30,926 nt of DNA from Monoglobus sp964617455 (GTDB lineage Bacteria > Bacillota > Clostridia > Monoglobales > Monoglobaceae). The DNA lies in assembly GCA_964617455.1 (NCBI GenBank), contig CAZTYF010000021.1:1-30926 (forward strand), written 5' to 3'. Positions 30,440 to 30,926 of the stretch are shown piece by piece (position 1 is the stretch's first letter; the number at the start of each line of letters is the position of its first letter). The notes under the pieces are model-generated. The model made no database searches. It was not told where the DNA came from and saw only the letters and a list, made by a program, of their open reading frames with translations. The translations under genes were made by a program, and so were the position numbers.

Positions 30440-30926
30440 TTACTTTGTTTGAAAGGGAATCGCAAGAGGTTTAATCCCATCAAATCCGTTCCATATGTAG
30501 GCAATGACAATATCACCATCCCCGTAATCAATCGGAATGCTTATGTGCCCTGCCTCGCCAAGGTCTGCCGTAATTTCTCTTGAAGTTATTGCTTTCATTA
30601 CTAATTTGTCCGACCCGTAAGCCGCTATGATTATTCTTTCTCGACCGTCCGTTTCAAAATTCTTTGTAATCGTCACATCGACGCCCTTTGTATTCTCGTC
30701 ACCCAACAATACCACATTGTTGATTGTGTAAGCATACTCGGCGCCCGGTGTTTGAGTCGGAGCGGCGGTAGCCGTAGCCGCAGGTTCAGCCGTAGGAACG
30801 GTGGGCGTTGCAGTAGCTGTAGCCGCAGGTTCAGCCGTAGGAACGGCGGGTGTCGCAGTAGCCGTAGCCGTAGGTTCAGCCGTAGGAACGGCGGGTGTCG
30901 CAGTAGCCGTAGCCGCAGGTTCAGCC
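30440..30926 (-). CDS. Secreted protein, C-terminal fragment (cut by window end)
   Basis: The frame stays open to the right edge, giving about 161 residues of a longer protein. The visible N-part is an Ala/Thr/Pro linker of 15-residue units ('AEPAATATATPAVPT' type). The C-part (about the last 100 residues, from 'EYAYTINNVVLLGDEN') is the module shared with the other secreted proteins here and ends 'IVIAYIWNGFDGIKPLAIP'. No catalytic domain is visible because it lies beyond the window. By analogy it may be another carbohydrate-active or surface protein; that is inference. Confidence 0.8.
   Translation of the reverse strand, partial: AEPAATATATPAVPTAEPTATATATPAVPTAEPAATATATPTVPTAEPAATATAAPTQTPGAEYAYTINNVVLLGDENTKGVDVTITKNFETDGRERIIIAAYGSDKLVMKAITSREITADLGEAGHISIPIDYGDGDIVIAYIWNGFDGIKPLAIPFQTK
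30783..30926 (-). repeat. 45-bp tandem repeats in the linker
   Basis: The unit beginning GGTTCAGCC recurs at 30783, 30828, 30873 and 30918, exactly 45 bp apart, and runs off the window. Copies are nearly identical, unlike the diverged linkers of the pectate lyase, so copy number may vary between strains. Confidence 0.9.

Overview
The window looks like a chromosomal segment of an anaerobic, plant-polysaccharide-degrading Clostridia (Firmicutes). The grounds are strong Shine-Dalgarno sites, TTGACA/TATAAT promoters often with a Gram-positive TRTG extended -10, biotin-dependent Na+ decarboxylase genes, and large secreted pectate lyases with Thr/Pro linkers. The gene content resembles pectin specialists such as Monoglobus, but that affiliation is inference only.

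Layout. (1) 1-2700 is an accessory, partly decayed region. It holds an HxlR regulator, an internally deleted IS, two tandem Tn916-type excisionase-like genes preceded by a translationally coupled mini-gene, a broken phage minor-head (MuF-type) gene, and the C-terminal stump of a tyrosine integrase. The stump abuts the 3' end of a tRNA-Ser(GCU) gene, the usual layout of a tRNA-targeted element. (2) 2700-3000 carries two tRNA-Ser genes (UGA, GCU) with their own promoter and terminator. (3) 3176-4543 encodes a secreted BspA-type leucine-rich-repeat protein. (4) 4585-10682 (minus) is one probable operon: rluB, an acyl-CoA (methylmalonyl-CoA type) carboxyltransferase, decarboxylase gamma, a biotin carrier, the Na+-pump beta subunit and an oxaloacetate/pyruvate carboxyltransferase. 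(5) 10936-11795 contains a strong promoter, a long unexplained leader and a nitroreductase. (6) 11884-15387 (plus) and 18904-22251 (minus) are two giant modular pectate lyases. They flank (7) a lysine/diaminopimelate operon, asd-dapA-dapB plus a stand-alone double-ACT protein (15520-18808). (8) 22538-26236 holds a DUF4230-like protein, a cysteine desulfurase, a DUF308-like membrane protein and a lipobox-less secreted stalk protein. (9) 26561-30348 is a plus-strand run: htpG, carboxynorspermidine decarboxylase, and a QueG-like Fe-S protein. (10) The right edge cuts through another secreted protein with 45-bp repeats.

How it fits together. The pectate lyases would release oligogalacturonides outside the cell. 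Downstream fermentation to oxaloacetate, succinate or propionyl-CoA intermediates could feed the Na+-translocating decarboxylase/transcarboxylase. The most distinctive thread is a C-terminal module of roughly 90-100 residues, ending in a W-N/S-x-F...P-x-A type motif. It recurs on at least three, probably four, otherwise unrelated secreted proteins, including the LRR protein and the protein cut by the right edge. It is a candidate common surface-attachment, secretion or assembly domain.
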